Below are positions 35,292 through 45,693 of a stretch of DNA of 64,000 bases, one piece after another (position 1 is the first letter of the stretch; each line of letters starts with the position of its first letter). Under the pieces are notes generated by a model that did no database searches, had not been told where the DNA came from, and saw only the letters and a list, made by a program, of their open reading frames with translations. The stretch is from Agaribacillus sp965228415 (lineage in GTDB: Bacteria; Bacteroidota; Bacteroidia; Cytophagales; Cyclobacteriaceae): contig OZ245814.1 in NCBI GenBank assembly GCA_965228415.1, positions 8,370,001 to 8,434,000 on the forward strand, written 5' to 3'. Both the position numbers and the translations under genes were made by a program.

Positions 35292-38200
35292 TTATCCATG
35301 TTTTTTGCGTTCTATTAAATACCATACCAGCGGCACTACCAGTAAAGTCAGGAAGGTAGAAACGATCGATCCTCCCATCAGCGAAATGGCCAACCCCTGA
35401 AAGATTGGATCAAACAGGATGACAAATGCGCCGATGACGACCGTTCCCGCTGTTAATAGAATGGGTGTTGTCCTTACCGCGCCAGCCTCGATGACGGCTT
35501 GCTTTAGCGGGATATCTTCAGCCAGTCTGAGGTTGATAAAATCTATGAGTAACACCGAGTTCCTCACCATGATACCTGCTAATGCGATCATACCGATAAA
35601 AGAGGTCGCGGTGAAAAAGGCGCCCAGCAACCAGTGACCCAGTACAATGCCGATCAGTGAAAGGGGAATGGCCACCATCATCACGATCGGTGCTTTGAAA
35701 TTTTGGAACCAGCCTACAATGAGGATATAAATAATAACAATAACCCCCAGAAAAGCGATGCCAAGGTCGCTGAATACTTCCAGGGTGATTTGCCATTCGC
35801 CATCCCATTTGACCGTGTAGTCGTCCTCAAGCTCGGGTTGCTCCATATACAGTTCATCCAGCTTGTAACCCGCGGGAAGCTTGATCTGCTTCAATTTTTC
35901 GTCGATGCCGAGAATGGCATATACCGGGCTTTCCAGCTTCCCGGCCATATCGGCAGTTACATAAACGACACGTTTCTGGTTTTTCCGGTAAATGCTTTTT
36001 GCCCTGGTCGTTTTTTGAATAGCGGCCAGATCCCCGACAGTGATCAGATTACCCTGCGGGGATTTTATACGCAATTGGGCAATGTCTTTGATAGAAGATT
36101 TCTCTTTTTCGTCCAGGGCCAAAACCAGACCAACCTGGCTGGCAGCATTCTGATCATATAAATTGGTGATGGCTTTGTCTGATAAAGCCATATGCATGGT
36201 ATGAACAATTTGCTGTGGCGCTATGCCATACAACATGGCTTTTTCCTTATCAACAACAAACTCATATTCGGTTTGATCGGCTTCTACCATCCAATCGACA
36301 TCCACGACGTCATCGGTGTTGGTTAGCATGGCTTTTACCTGGTTGGCGATGTCAATTTGGGTATCGTAATCCGGGCCGTAGATCTCCGCCACGATCGTAG
36401 ATAAAACCGGTGGCCCTGGTGGTACTTCTATCATTTTTACATTGGCGTGATATTTTTTAGCGATTTGCTGAATACCTGGCCTGAATGCGCTGGCAATGCC
36501 ATGACTCTGCCTGTCCCTATCTTTCTTATCCAAAATATTTACCTGAATATCAGCCATATTACTTCCTCCCCGCAAATCGTAATGACGCACCAGACCGTTA
36601 AAGGTAATGGGAGCTGAGGTACCTACATAGCTTTGGTAATTGACCACCTCCGGCCTGGTAGCAAGGTATTGTGCTATTTCCTGCGTCACCGCGGCGGTGC
36701 GTTCCAGCGTAGTGCCTTCCGGCATATCGATAATCACCTGAAACTCATTCTTATTATCGAAAGGCAACATTTTGACGGCCACCGATTTGGTAAAGAACAT
36801 GACCACGGAGCCCATCAAAAGCAGGAAGGTTGTGCCTAAAAATAACCAGCGTTTCCAGCGATTTTCAATCAGGGGCTTTTCCAGTTTTTCATACACTTTG
36901 TATATAAAAGTCTCTGCCATCGGTTTTTCAACTTTATTGGCCTGCGATTTTTTCTCTTTTTCCCGAAGAAACAGATAGCCTAAATATGGGGTGATAGTCA
37001 GGGCCACAAACAACGACAGCAACATGGCAATGGAAGCCCCAATTGGCATGGGAGACATATAAGGGCCCATTAGTCCTGAAACAAAAGCCATGGGCAACAC
37101 CGAGGCGATGACAGTAAATGTCGCCAGGATCGTCGGATTACCCACTTCGTTGATCGCGTACAGGGCCGCCTGCTTAAACGGCAATTTCCCCATCTTAAAG
37201 TGCCGGTGCATATTTTCGGCGATAATGATGGAGTCGTCCACTACGATCCCCGTTACAAACACCAGCGCGAACAGTGTAATGCGATTCAAGGTATAATCAA
37301 GCATGTAATAGCTCAAAAGCGTTAGTGCAAACGTAATGGGCACCGATAAAAAAACAACCAGCCCGCCTCGCCAGCCCATGGCCAACATCACCACCAGCGT
37401 TACGGCGATGATTGCGCCGACAAGGTGCATCAATAATTCCGATACTTTATGAGAAGCTGTCTCTCCGTAGTTCCGGGTCACCTCGATATGTACATCATCC
37501 GGGATCAGGTAGCTTTTTAAATGTGTTACTTTATCAATGATTATATCCGCAATTTTCATGGCATCAGCGCCTTTACGCTTGGCGATGGAAATGGTGACCG
37601 CGGGATATTCCGATTTGTAAGTCGACGCTTTTTCACTGCCCTGTCCGAAGCCTAAAGACACATAGTTATTGGGTATTTCCGGCCCATCCTGAATGGTGGC
37701 AATTTGTTTCAAATAAACGGGCTGGTGCTGTTGAACACCAACCACGAGGTTTTCAACGTCTTCGACTGTTTCAAGAAATTTCCCGGTGTTTACCAGGAAT
37801 TCCGTATCATTTCTATTAAAACTTCCGGCGCTTAATTGCTGGTTACTGGCTTTGATCATTTCCGAAACAGTCAGAAAATCCAATCCGCTTGCCGCCAGTT
37901 TATCCTTATCCAAAACAACGCGCAACTGCCGGTTTCTCCCGCCAATCTGATGGGTGATCGCCACGTCTTTTACTTTCTCTATTTCATGGGTAAGCTCCTG
38001 CGCAATTTGCTTTAGTTGATAATCGTCATAGTTTTCGCTCCAAAGGGTTAACCCCAATATCGGCACATCGTCAATAGCGCGTGTTTTTACCAGGGGAAAA
38101 GTAACACCCCTTGGCATCAGGTCCATATGTTTGCTGATTTCATTGTAAAGCTTCACAAACGAACGCTCTATATCCTCCCCGACGTAAAACTGAACAATGA

Positions 38201-38507
38201 CCATGCCCTGTTCTTTCATAGAGGTTGAATAGACATATTCAACACCCTTGATATTGGAGATTATTTTTTCCAATGGTTTTGTAACCCGCGATTCCACTTC
38301 TGTGGGACTTGCTCCTGGATAACCCACAAAAATATCAGCAATCGGCACATCGATTTGCGGTTCCTCTTCTCTCGGAATCAGAAATGAACTGTATACACCA
38401 ATAACCATGAATACGATCATCAGAAGCACCGTGAGCTTGGAGTTGATAAAACCTTTGGCAATTTTTCCTGCTAATCCTTCTTTCATCTTTTTGTTATTTA
38501 TTTTCAT
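35292..38507 (-). CDS. RND efflux transporter permease (AcrB/CusA superfamily)
   Basis: The 1071-residue protein has the RND plan: an N-terminal TM, two large periplasmic loops, and two bundles of hydrophobic segments. Early motifs are GYPGASPTEVESRVTKPLE and GVEYVYSTS. The proton-relay region VTGIVVDDSIIIAENMHRH carries two Asp in TM4, and the duplicated half has IALAGIMVRNSVLLIDFI. It takes substrate from the inner membrane or periplasm and passes it to the outer-membrane channel using proton influx. It is the last gene of a three-gene operon (TolC-like, adaptor, permease). Drug or metal specificity cannot be told. Confidence 0.93.
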   Translation of the reverse strand: MKINNKKMKEGLAGKIAKGFINSKLTVLLMIVFMVIGVYSSFLIPREEEPQIDVPIADIFVGYPGASPTEVESRVTKPLEKIISNIKGVEYVYSTSMKEQGMVIVQFYVGEDIERSFVKLYNEISKHMDLMPRGVTFPLVKTRAIDDVPILGLTLWSENYDDYQLKQIAQELTHEIEKVKDVAITHQIGGRNRQLRVVLDKDKLAASGLDFLTVSEMIKASNQQLSAGSFNRNDTEFLVNTGKFLETVEDVENLVVGVQQHQPVYLKQIATIQDGPEIPNNYVSLGFGQGSEKASTYKSEYPAVTISIAKRKGADAMKIADIIIDKVTHLKSYLIPDDVHIEVTRNYGETASHKVSELLMHLVGAIIAVTLVVMLAMGWRGGLVVFLSVPITFALTLLSYYMLDYTLNRITLFALVFVTGIVVDDSIIIAENMHRHFKMGKLPFKQAALYAINEVGNPTILATFTVIASVLPMAFVSGLMGPYMSPMPIGASIAMLLSLFVALTITPYLGYLFLREKEKKSQANKVEKPMAETFIYKVYEKLEKPLIENRWKRWLFLGTTFLLLMGSVVMFFTKSVAVKMLPFDNKNEFQVIIDMPEGTTLERTAAVTQEIAQYLATRPEVVNYQSYVGTSAPITFNGLVRHYDLRGGSNMADIQVNILDKKDRDRQSHGIASAFRPGIQQIAKKYHANVKMIEVPPGPPVLSTIVAEIYGPDYDTQIDIANQVKAMLTNTDDVVDVDWMVEADQTEYEFVVDKEKAMLYGIAPQQIVHTMHMALSDKAITNLYDQNAASQVGLVLALDEKEKSSIKDIAQLRIKSPQGNLITVGDLAAIQKTTRAKSIYRKNQKRVVYVTADMAGKLESPVYAILGIDEKLKQIKLPAGYKLDELYMEQPELEDDYTVKWDGEWQITLEVFSDLGIAFLGVIVIIYILIVGWFQNFKAPIVMMVAIPLSLIGIVLGHWLLGAFFTATSFIGMIALAGIMVRNSVLLIDFINLRLAEDIPLKQAVIEAGAVRTTPILLTAGTVVIGAFVILFDPIFQGLAISLMGGSIVSTFLTLLVVPLVWYLIERKKHG

Positions 38508-38613
38508 CGCTCAGATGGAACCTTTGATATTTGCTATAATCACTCCCTTGCATCTCCACTGTGCATTTAATAATTATATCAAACATGTCGGTTTCATCTA
38601 TTTTAAAATATGG

Positions 38614-39693
38614 TTATTGAATCGATATTTTGGCGCCGTTATATAATTTACTCTCGGCAGAAATGATATAAGATTCATCTGCTGATAAACCGGAAAGCAC
38701 CTCCACCTCGTCGCCAAACGTTCTTCCCAGCCGTAACCAACGCAATACCGCGGTATTACTTTGGCTGACTGTGTAAACCCCGGATAACTGGCCCTGCCTG
38801 ACAATGGCTTCCGCCGGGATTAAAATCGTACCGGATGCCATCGCTTTTTTGTTTACCGGAAATCGAACCGTTGCAAACATGCCTGAAAGCATATTGACGG
38901 CGGTTTTATCTAATGCCGCTTTCACCAGGAACAGCCCGCCCGTATTTTTTGAAGAAATGCTTACTTCTGTCACCGTTCCTTTGACCATTTGGTTAATGGA
39001 TTTTACCATAACCTCGACCTGAGCTCCCTGCGCTATCTCTGATATTTCACTTTCCGGGACCATAGCATGAACCTCAAAGTTCCCGGGAGCTTCCATGGCC
39101 ATCAGGGGAATTCCGGGGTTGGCCATATCGCCTTGCTCAATAAATCTATTGGTTACAATGCCATCGAAAGGCGCGGTAATATTGGCATAGGTAAATTGAG
39201 CATTGATTTCGTTCTTCATTTGGTTAGCAGCCTCCAAACGTGCCCTGGCCATTTCAAAATTGGCCGTCACATCATCCATTTCCTTCGGCGTAGCGCTGCT
39301 TTCGGCCAACAGGTTTTTGAAACGCCGATAGTCTTTTTCAGCATTGTTATAGGCTGCTGTAGCCTCAATAATAGTTGCCTCCACCTGGGCGCGTTTAGCT
39401 TGCAGGTCTGCATTGTTGATAGACATCAATAATTGCCCTTTGCGAACTTTGTCCCCAACATTCACATAGACCTTATTTACAAAACCCATCATCCTGGTGC
39501 TGAGATTGGCGCTGTTCGCAGCCTGGATTTTTCCGCTCACCGGGATGAAGGTGTTAGGCTTGTCTGACAAAACAGTTTTGGTTTTGACAGCTATCAGGGT
39601 CGGATTATCGATAGTGGCCTTATCACTCCCACCGCAACCGGTTGTGAGGTAGGATAATGTGATAAAGGCTACAGGGTATATATATCTTTTCAT
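38614..39693 (-). CDS. RND efflux periplasmic adaptor (HlyD/MFP) lipoprotein
   Basis: The 359-residue protein has a lipobox (LSYLTTGC, Cys ~20) and then the membrane-fusion-protein plan. A barrel-sandwich half (VSGKIQAANSANLSTRMMGFVNKVYVNVGDKVRKGQLL) is followed by a coiled-coil hairpin (residues ~95-165) and the second half YANITAPFDGIVTNRFIEQGDMA. Beta-barrel and membrane-proximal domains follow. It links the permease to the TolC-like channel. It starts 9 bp after the TolC-like gene. Confidence 0.92.
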   Translation of the reverse strand: MKRYIYPVAFITLSYLTTGCGGSDKATIDNPTLIAVKTKTVLSDKPNTFIPVSGKIQAANSANLSTRMMGFVNKVYVNVGDKVRKGQLLMSINNADLQAKRAQVEATIIEATAAYNNAEKDYRRFKNLLAESSATPKEMDDVTANFEMARARLEAANQMKNEINAQFTYANITAPFDGIVTNRFIEQGDMANPGIPLMAMEAPGNFEVHAMVPESEISEIAQGAQVEVMVKSINQMVKGTVTEVSISSKNTGGLFLVKAALDKTAVNMLSGMFATVRFPVNKKAMASGTILIPAEAIVRQGQLSGVYTVSQSNTAVLRWLRLGRTFGDEVEVLSGLSADESYIISAESKLYNGAKISIQ

Positions 39694-39702
39694 TTTGGTA
39701 AA

Positions 39703-41016
39703 TTATTCTTTCGTTAAAAATGCCAGGTATGCCTGTGCGTAGTTATGTTCAAAAATGGTTTGATAGTATTCCAGCTGTTTTTGGGCATATTGCGTTTCAG
39801 CAGTCAGCAGATCGGATGTTTTTTCAAGTCCCTCTTTGAATCGGTTTGTTCTGATTCGCAAGGCCTCTTTAGATTGTTCCAGCGCCAGGTCCGTTAATTT
39901 CAACTTGTTCTCAGCATCTTTTAACATTCTGCCGGCTTTATTCAATTCAAGTTGACTTTGCGATACATACTGATCCAACTGCAACTTGGATTTTTCAAAG
40001 GCCGCTTTACTCTTTTGGACTTTACCAAAACGTTTGGTCCCTTCCAAAAGATTCCAGCTTAACTGCGCTCCGATCAAATATCCTCCGGCTCCAGCCCGGA
40101 AAACCTGATCGTCGTAAAGCTGATAACTCCCAAAGGCATTCAGGCGTGGCAGAAAAGTCATTTTATCCGCCTGGTGCTTTTTTCCATAGGCCTCACTGGC
40201 CAGTACCATGGCCTGAATATCGGTTCTGCCCATGGGTAGTGTTGGAACACTTTGAGCGGTACTGGTGATCAAGACCAATGGATCTGATGGCGATAAGGTG
40301 GCTTCCGTAGGTTCATTCATTAAAACCAAAAGATAGTCCGAGGCATTTTTTACATTGCTTTTGGCATACTGAAGCTGATTATCCACTTCGGTAACACGGA
40401 CTTCCACAGTCAGCAGATCTGTTTTTTGTAAATAGCCCTGTTTGTATTTATCGGCAGCCAGTTTTCTATTAGCCATAGTAGCTTCCCGGGTCTTTTCCAG
40501 CACTTCCACGGCCTTGTAGGCCAGCTGCAATTGCATGTAGGCTTTTTCAACTTCAAGTGACAGGTGGTCCCTGGTCCGTATGGTTTGCAATTTTGTAGCC
40601 ATCATCTGAGACCTGGCAGCCTGGCGCTGGTAATGGCCGTCGAGATTGATCAGCGGCTGTTGGATTTCAAACTTTGTGGCGTAATTCTCAATGCTGGAAG
40701 GATCATTTAATATATCCGGATTGAAATCGTTTTGAATTAAAACCTGCTGATTGAGCTTTGCTCCAAAAGCCATAAGCGGGTTCGTGGTAGCCATTCCCGA
40801 GTGAGACGCGGTTATGTTTGGTAAAAACGTAGCGTTGGTCTGTTTGTAGTCAGCCACGGATTGATGGTAATCCTGTTCAGATATCTTAATGGAAGTGTTA
40901 TTTTCCGAAACTTTGGCTAATACTTCAGCTTTTGTGACTGTTATGGTTTGCTGCGCCTGAAGCATAGCTGTAAAGCATAGGAAGATAACTATCAGTATAT
41001 ATATATTCCTTTTCAT
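39703..41016 (-). CDS. TolC family outer membrane channel
   Basis: The 437-residue protein has a signal peptide ending FTAMLQAQ, and two long alpha-helical repeats with typical OEP segments (NTSIKISEQDYHQSVADYKQTNATFLPNITAS and AEVRVTEVDNQLQYAKSN-like). The second half ends KEALRIRTNRFKEGLEKTSDLLTAET. This is the trimeric outer-membrane exit duct of a tripartite pump. It is the first gene of the operon with the adaptor and RND permease, and family A repeats lie just upstream of its promoter region. Confidence 0.92.
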   Translation of the reverse strand: MKRNIYILIVIFLCFTAMLQAQQTITVTKAEVLAKVSENNTSIKISEQDYHQSVADYKQTNATFLPNITASHSGMATTNPLMAFGAKLNQQVLIQNDFNPDILNDPSSIENYATKFEIQQPLINLDGHYQRQAARSQMMATKLQTIRTRDHLSLEVEKAYMQLQLAYKAVEVLEKTREATMANRKLAADKYKQGYLQKTDLLTVEVRVTEVDNQLQYAKSNVKNASDYLLVLMNEPTEATLSPSDPLVLITSTAQSVPTLPMGRTDIQAMVLASEAYGKKHQADKMTFLPRLNAFGSYQLYDDQVFRAGAGGYLIGAQLSWNLLEGTKRFGKVQKSKAAFEKSKLQLDQYVSQSQLELNKAGRMLKDAENKLKLTDLALEQSKEALRIRTNRFKEGLEKTSDLLTAETQYAQKQLEYYQTIFEHNYAQAYLAFLTKE

Positions 41017-41132
41017 GATTTTTTTATTTGCTGGTACAAAATTAGGTCAATCAAAAACCGGAGTAGGTAACTTATGTTACCAAACAAAATAAGGAGCCAT
41101 TTGAATGTCCTTCTTTCTACATTCTCATTATC

Positions 41133-41706
41133 GTCCGCATTTAAGGGCAAGCCCAGTGGGAAGGTCAATGCGGATGCCCTGGTTTGGCATTTGCAATGCT
41201 CGATAGCGCTTTTTGGAGATATTTTTTATGTTATAAAGTGAGTTACAAACTCAGGGCCATTGAATCCTGGTTACAAACCAGGACTAGTTAGGGAGTGAGT
41301 AAGGTCAATGCGGATGCCCTGGTTTGGCATTTGCAATGCCTGGCAGCGCTTTTTGGGAGGTATTTTTTATGTTATAAAGTGAGTTACAAACTCAGGGCCA
41401 TTGAATCCTGGTTACAAACCAGGACTAGTTAGGGAGTGAGTAAGGTCAATGCGGATGCCCTGGTTTGGCATTTGCAATGCCTGGCAGCGCTTTTTGGGAG
41501 GTACTTTTTATGTTATAAAAGTGAGTTACAAACTCAGGGCCATTGAATCCTGGTTACAAACCAGGACTAGTTAATAAGGTTAATGCGGATGCCGTAGCTT
41601 AGCATTTGTAATGCCCGGCTGCACTTTTTTGGAGATATTTTTTATGTTATAAAAGTGAGTTACAAACTCAGGGCCATTGAATCCTGGTTATAAACCAGGA
41701 CTAGTG
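41133..41706. repeat. Four tandem family A repeats, variant form (period 134-141 bp)
   Basis: Only the first unit has the left stem start GTCCGCATTTAAG; all have AATGCGGATGCC, GGCATTTGCAATGCC (or GTAATGCCC), GAGTTACAAACTC and CCTGGTTACAAACCAGG. Compared with the 22-25 kb copies, the last stem differs at several positions on both strands (CCTCGTC/GACGAGG to CCTGGTT/AACCAGG) while staying fully paired. The units lie between the efflux operon and the secreted protein gene at 41763. Confidence 0.88.
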
Positions 41707-41762
41707 GTGGACTAGTTGCGGACAGGTTACGGGATAGTTGAGTTGCGTATTTTCTGTTTGGA

Positions 41763-43115
41763 TTACTCCTTTTTTACCCAGTAGCTTTCATCTCCGATAA
41801 TAATGTTGTGCTTATCTTTTTCAAACAGGAATAACTCACGCCTGATCATGCCGTTATCGTGATGAAATTCAATGGTATGTCCGTTGATTTTATAGGTTCC
41901 CATGTTTTTACTGCCATCCTTTTTTTGTGTTGAACTGCCCCCACCAACGCGCGATCCCACGACAACAGTACTGCTGGACGATCCCTGCTTGTCACTTTTT
42001 GAGGCGGTGGCAGTATAGGGCCCTGTTCCGCCGCCGTCACCGCCCATGATTGAATTTGACGACAGTTCAAACAATCCATCAGGCATTAGCTTAATCGAGG
42101 ATTTATGTGACCCGAATGAACTGCTCCCGCTATAACTCCAGAAGATATTGTTTAATTTTTCACCAATAGTGCCTGGCATTCCCCTAACCCCGTCAAGTAC
42201 TTCCCATTGTCCGGTTTTGTTTCGCTTGACTTCATATTTTCCGTTTTTGTTTTTTCTCCAGATAGTCCATTTGGAGTACTTTCGCCAGGGGCTGGCACTT
42301 TCAAGTTCTTTTGAAACGGCCACATTAAATTCCGAAGGCGGCGTTTTACACCCATTGTAAGCCTCACCATTTTTAAACAGCAGATAGGTATCCACCCTGA
42401 AGCCGCCAATGATAACGTCAATGTACTTGTCCACCCACACGGCTTCCAGCGCCGATGATTTGACACCTTTGCCCGGCGGGGTCCTGATAGCGGCTTCAAT
42501 AATTTTTCTACGTTCTTTTGATCTGAGGCCAGCCAGCTGATGGACTGTTACTTTATCTTGCTGGTAGGAGGGAGTGTTCTCTTTACTAAAAGTGGGCTCT
42601 TTCACCACTTTCGATGAAACCGCCGCATTGATGACCCCGGGTTTTATGATTTGCCGGGCATTCTCTTTGACCTTTTTATATGCCATACCGTAACGAATAA
42701 TCATCCCCAGGTCTTGGCTGGTGACCATTTGTATGATAAAAAACTCCTTGTCGTTCAACGCTTCTGCCTGATAGCCAACCGAAAATTTTTTCCCTGACGA
42801 ATCCAAAAATGAATTACTAATACTGCGGTTTCCTTTTTTGTCCGTTTTAACTTTCCACGGTTCCAGTGGCTCGCCTAACATTTTTTGAAGGTCCCTGGAA
42901 TTGGTTAACAGCCAGTCATTGATGTGGTTGCCATCTACCTGCTGGGCGGGGTATGCCTTGTAATAGAATTTTTTGCCTGCTTTTAGATCCTTAGGTATAT
43001 AAGTCCAGCTTCCCTGGTCGGAGGTTCGGTTCCACCCTTCCTGCGCATTAGCGGAGTGCCTGAAAGTCAAAAGAGCCAGGAAAAAGAAAAGGGTTAATTT
43101 AAGGTTGGTTGTCAT
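41763..43115 (-). CDS. Secreted protein of unknown function
   Basis: The 450-residue protein has a Sec signal peptide ending HSANAQ and no lipobox. I recognise no domain. Features: an N-terminal region with paired Trp/Tyr residues (GWNRTSDQGSWTYIPKDL), a middle helical region with GKGVKSSALEAVWVDKYIDVIIGG (putative substrate pocket), a Gly-rich segment with TVVVGSRVGGGSS, and a C-terminal beta domain (MGTYKINGHTIEFHHDNGM ... HNIIIGDESYWVKK). It lies between repeat clusters and has no operon partner. Possibly a periplasmic or secreted binding or stress protein; function open. Confidence 0.7.
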   Translation of the reverse strand: MTTNLKLTLFFFLALLTFRHSANAQEGWNRTSDQGSWTYIPKDLKAGKKFYYKAYPAQQVDGNHINDWLLTNSRDLQKMLGEPLEPWKVKTDKKGNRSISNSFLDSSGKKFSVGYQAEALNDKEFFIIQMVTSQDLGMIIRYGMAYKKVKENARQIIKPGVINAAVSSKVVKEPTFSKENTPSYQQDKVTVHQLAGLRSKERRKIIEAAIRTPPGKGVKSSALEAVWVDKYIDVIIGGFRVDTYLLFKNGEAYNGCKTPPSEFNVAVSKELESASPWRKYSKWTIWRKNKNGKYEVKRNKTGQWEVLDGVRGMPGTIGEKLNNIFWSYSGSSSFGSHKSSIKLMPDGLFELSSNSIMGGDGGGTGPYTATASKSDKQGSSSSTVVVGSRVGGGSSTQKKDGSKNMGTYKINGHTIEFHHDNGMIRRELFLFEKDKHNIIIGDESYWVKKE

Positions 43116-43263
43116 TTGGATTAGTTTTGGTTTAATAGGTTTGGTGACGATGATTCATTATGGTTTAAAATGGTTGATCGCCGGAGACAAATTTGCAACT
43201 TTTATGCCAAACCACATTGCTTCATTGCTTAATTGAAATGTTAAAAAATTGTGACTACTCACC

Positions 43264-43420
43264 CGTCATCACTAACAACGCGATGGCCTTGCGGGTGGGT
43301 TGTGAAGTGATCCCTTGACTAAGGCCTGCAAAACCGGCCCTACGCACGACACTCCTTTGGGGTAGAGGCAGGCAACCGGCAAAGAGCGGTGTGTAAACTG
43401 AGGGAAGCAGTACAAACTGA
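43264..43420 (-). repeat. Family B repeat, reverse orientation
   Basis: Read on the minus strand it matches the right two thirds of the 34-kb tandem units: GTTTACACACCGCTCTTTGCCGG, GAGTGTCGTGC, AGGGATCACTTCACAACCC and GTGATGACG. The GAAGCAATC arm is lost. It shows that family B inserts in both orientations. Confidence 0.75.
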
Positions 43421-43817
43421 GGCATGCCCCTCATTTTTTTAAGGATCGATTAAAATGAGCCTTATTGCCAAAGTCAGATGTATTGGGTAGCTGGGCCGTT
43501 TAAGGTTTTATAATCGGGAAGAATTTACTTTATTAGGCATGAATTCATCCATTCTCCTTAATTTTTGGGTAGATGAGCATAGTTTTTGGCTAAAAAACAT
43601 CATGATACGATCTCAATTAATTACAATCTTTGTGATGGTAGTCTTTGGCCTATGGAAACCACATATCCATACCGAACAAAGCAAAAAAAGATCTGGAAAA
43701 ACCCAGGGGTTCCTTTAAGGCTAAAAGGATAGCCGGATCTTGCTAACTATAAAGTATTGGTGTTTATATTGTTAGCTTGTATGATATTGATCTGTTATAT
43801 ATTTTAATTGAAAAAAT
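43421..43817. promoter_or_regulatory. Upstream region of the RraA/SDR genes
   Basis: Nearly 400 bp of AT-rich unique sequence with no ORF of coding character. It must contain the promoter of the plus-strand gene at 43818; I see no clear consensus or operator. Confidence 0.4.
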
Positions 43818-44510
43818 ATGTCCCTTTGGAAAAACGATAAAGAATTATTTCAAATAGCTCGCGAAGAGTTATTTTGTGCCCTGGTTGGCGATATACTTGA
43901 TACGATGGGTTTGCAAAATCAGTTTGTGTCCAGACAGGTTAAGCCTGTATCCGATGACATGGTGGTGATAGGTCGGGCCAAAACGGTGCTGGAGTGCGAT
44001 GTCAAGGACATTACTTTAGAAGGTCATCACGACCCTTTGATTTCTCAACCCTTCGGCTTGATGTTCAAAGCCCTGGACTCGTTAAAGGAAAATGAAGTCT
44101 ATATTTGTACTGGCGCTTCTTACGATTATGCCTGCTGGGGAGGATTGATGAGCACAAGGGCCATGCATCTGAAAGCTGCCGGAGCAGTTGTGAACGGATG
44201 CCATCGCGACTCCAATGAAATCCTGCGCCTGCAATTTCCCTCTTTTAGTATCGGAGCCTACGCACAGGATCAGGGGCCGAGGGGAAAGGTTGTCGACTTT
44301 GATTGTAAGATCGATTTTGGCGACATCGAGGTGTACCCCGGTGATGTGATTTTCGGTGACAGGGATGGCGTACTTGTAATTCCGGATGGCGCTGTGAAAG
44401 AGGCTTTTTCCGGTGCCATTGAGAAAGCCAGGGGTGAAAAAACTGTTCTGAAGGCTTTGCAACAGGGCATGAGCACGCAGGAGGCCTTTGATACATTTGG
44501 AATCATGTAA
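43818..44510 (+). CDS. RraA family protein (4-hydroxy-4-methyl-2-oxoglutarate aldolase-like)
   Basis: The 230-residue protein has the RraA-like fold: ALVGDILDTMG near residue 20, IGRAKTVLECDV, then CWGGLMSTRAMHLKAAGAVVNGCHRDSNEI (the G...R-D metal and pyruvate-binding motif of HMG/CHA aldolases) and GDVIFGDRDGVLVIPDGAV. Enzymes of this family cleave or decarboxylate keto acids using a divalent metal. An SDR gene follows 38 bp downstream, so the two form a probable operon for hydroxy/keto acid degradation. True RNase-E-inhibitor function is unlikely in this context. Confidence 0.88.
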   Translation: MSLWKNDKELFQIAREELFCALVGDILDTMGLQNQFVSRQVKPVSDDMVVIGRAKTVLECDVKDITLEGHHDPLISQPFGLMFKALDSLKENEVYICTGASYDYACWGGLMSTRAMHLKAAGAVVNGCHRDSNEILRLQFPSFSIGAYAQDQGPRGKVVDFDCKIDFGDIEVYPGDVIFGDRDGVLVIPDGAVKEAFSGAIEKARGEKTVLKALQQGMSTQEAFDTFGIM

Positions 44511-44548
44511 TCCACAAAAGGGTTGCCACATTAAAAAGAAAATTAAAT

Positions 44549-45313
44549 ATGGGATTAGCAGATTTTAAATTGGATGGAAAGGTTGCCCTGGTTACAGGAG
44601 GGGGCTCTGGTATCGGACTGGGCATAGCAAAATCCTATATCGACGCTGGAGCCAAAGTCGTGATTGTCGGGAGAACAGAATCCAATTTACAGGAGGCTTG
44701 CCAGATGCTGGGTCAAAATGCTACCTACCATGTTTACGACATCACCAGGCAAGCAGGAATCCCTGATTTGGTTTCGACCGTTGAAAAAGATCAGGGGCCT
44801 GTTCAAATTTTGGTCAACAACGCAGGTGTTCACTTAAAGGCTCATACCTCAGAAACGTCCGACGAAGCGTTTTTGGAAGTATTACAAACACACGTTCTCA
44901 GTTCGTTTACCCTAAGCAGGGAAGTAGCAGACCGTATGGCTGCCAATAATATCGCTGGTTCGATCATTATGATCAGCTCCATGGCAGGCATCATGGCCCT
45001 GGACAGGGTGGTCGCCTATACAACTGCAAAAACAGCCATGCTTGGATTGATGCGAGGCCTTTTGGCAGATTATGCTACCAATGGCATCAGGGTAAATGCT
45101 ATTGCCCCCGGGTGGATTGAATCCAGGATGCTGCATCAGGCATTGGACAATGATTTGCCCAGAAAAAGTAAAATCCTGAAGCGAATTCCCTTTAATAAAT
45201 TTGGTCAACCGCAAGATATTGGCAATGCGGCCATCTTCCTGGGATCGGATGCCTCAGCATATGTTTCAGGTGTGTTGCTACCGGTTGACGGTGGAGCAGC
45301 CGTGGGTTTCTAA
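44549..45313 (+). CDS. SDR family oxidoreductase, sugar/gluconate dehydrogenase-like
   Basis: The 254-residue protein has TGGGSGIGLGIA (Rossmann), NNAGVHLKA, catalytic Ser in MISSMAGI, YTTAKTAMLG (YxxxK) and the C-terminal VSGVLLPVDGGAAVGF. It is a classical SDR resembling 2-deoxy-D-gluconate or hexuronate-derived sugar acid dehydrogenases. It forms an operon with the RraA-like gene, suggesting a hydroxyacid to keto acid step feeding the aldolase. Confidence 0.9.
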   Translation: MGLADFKLDGKVALVTGGGSGIGLGIAKSYIDAGAKVVIVGRTESNLQEACQMLGQNATYHVYDITRQAGIPDLVSTVEKDQGPVQILVNNAGVHLKAHTSETSDEAFLEVLQTHVLSSFTLSREVADRMAANNIAGSIIMISSMAGIMALDRVVAYTTAKTAMLGLMRGLLADYATNGIRVNAIAPGWIESRMLHQALDNDLPRKSKILKRIPFNKFGQPQDIGNAAIFLGSDASAYVSGVLLPVDGGAAVGF

Positions 45314-45693
45314 ATTTTTAAAATAACCAGTATCAGTCCACAACCACCTGGTAGCGTTAACTTGTAAGAATCCATGCTAAAACAGCCCTTCTCTCAATTT
45401 TTATTGCTTGAAAATCAATCTATTATGTCTTTATTGGGCGTATGCTACTTCCAAATATAGGGGCCTGATTTCGGGTCGAAAAAATCTTGTGCTACCTTCT
45501 TGCTGTTGAAACCGGGCACCTGCCGGTTGACCCGAAGCATCATATATGTGGATCTTCAGAATGTTGGTGACTGACACAATATTCAATAGATTCCAGCAAG
45601 GAATCTTGAATTTAAGAACTGTTATAGAATTTGAAGTGAAACGAAATTTGATAAAACCGGCAAAAAAAATGATATATTGTTAAAAAAAAGAAA
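45314..45693. other. Intergenic region upstream of the sulfatase
   Basis: A 380-bp AT-rich stretch that must carry the sulfatase promoter. No repeat of family A or B, no coding-like ORF and no RNA gene are visible. Confidence 0.4.

Noticed and set aside
41133..41706. Second regular repeat cluster that might be an array
   Set aside because: The 134-141 bp units are near-identical copies of a multi-hairpin repeat, with no spacer variation.
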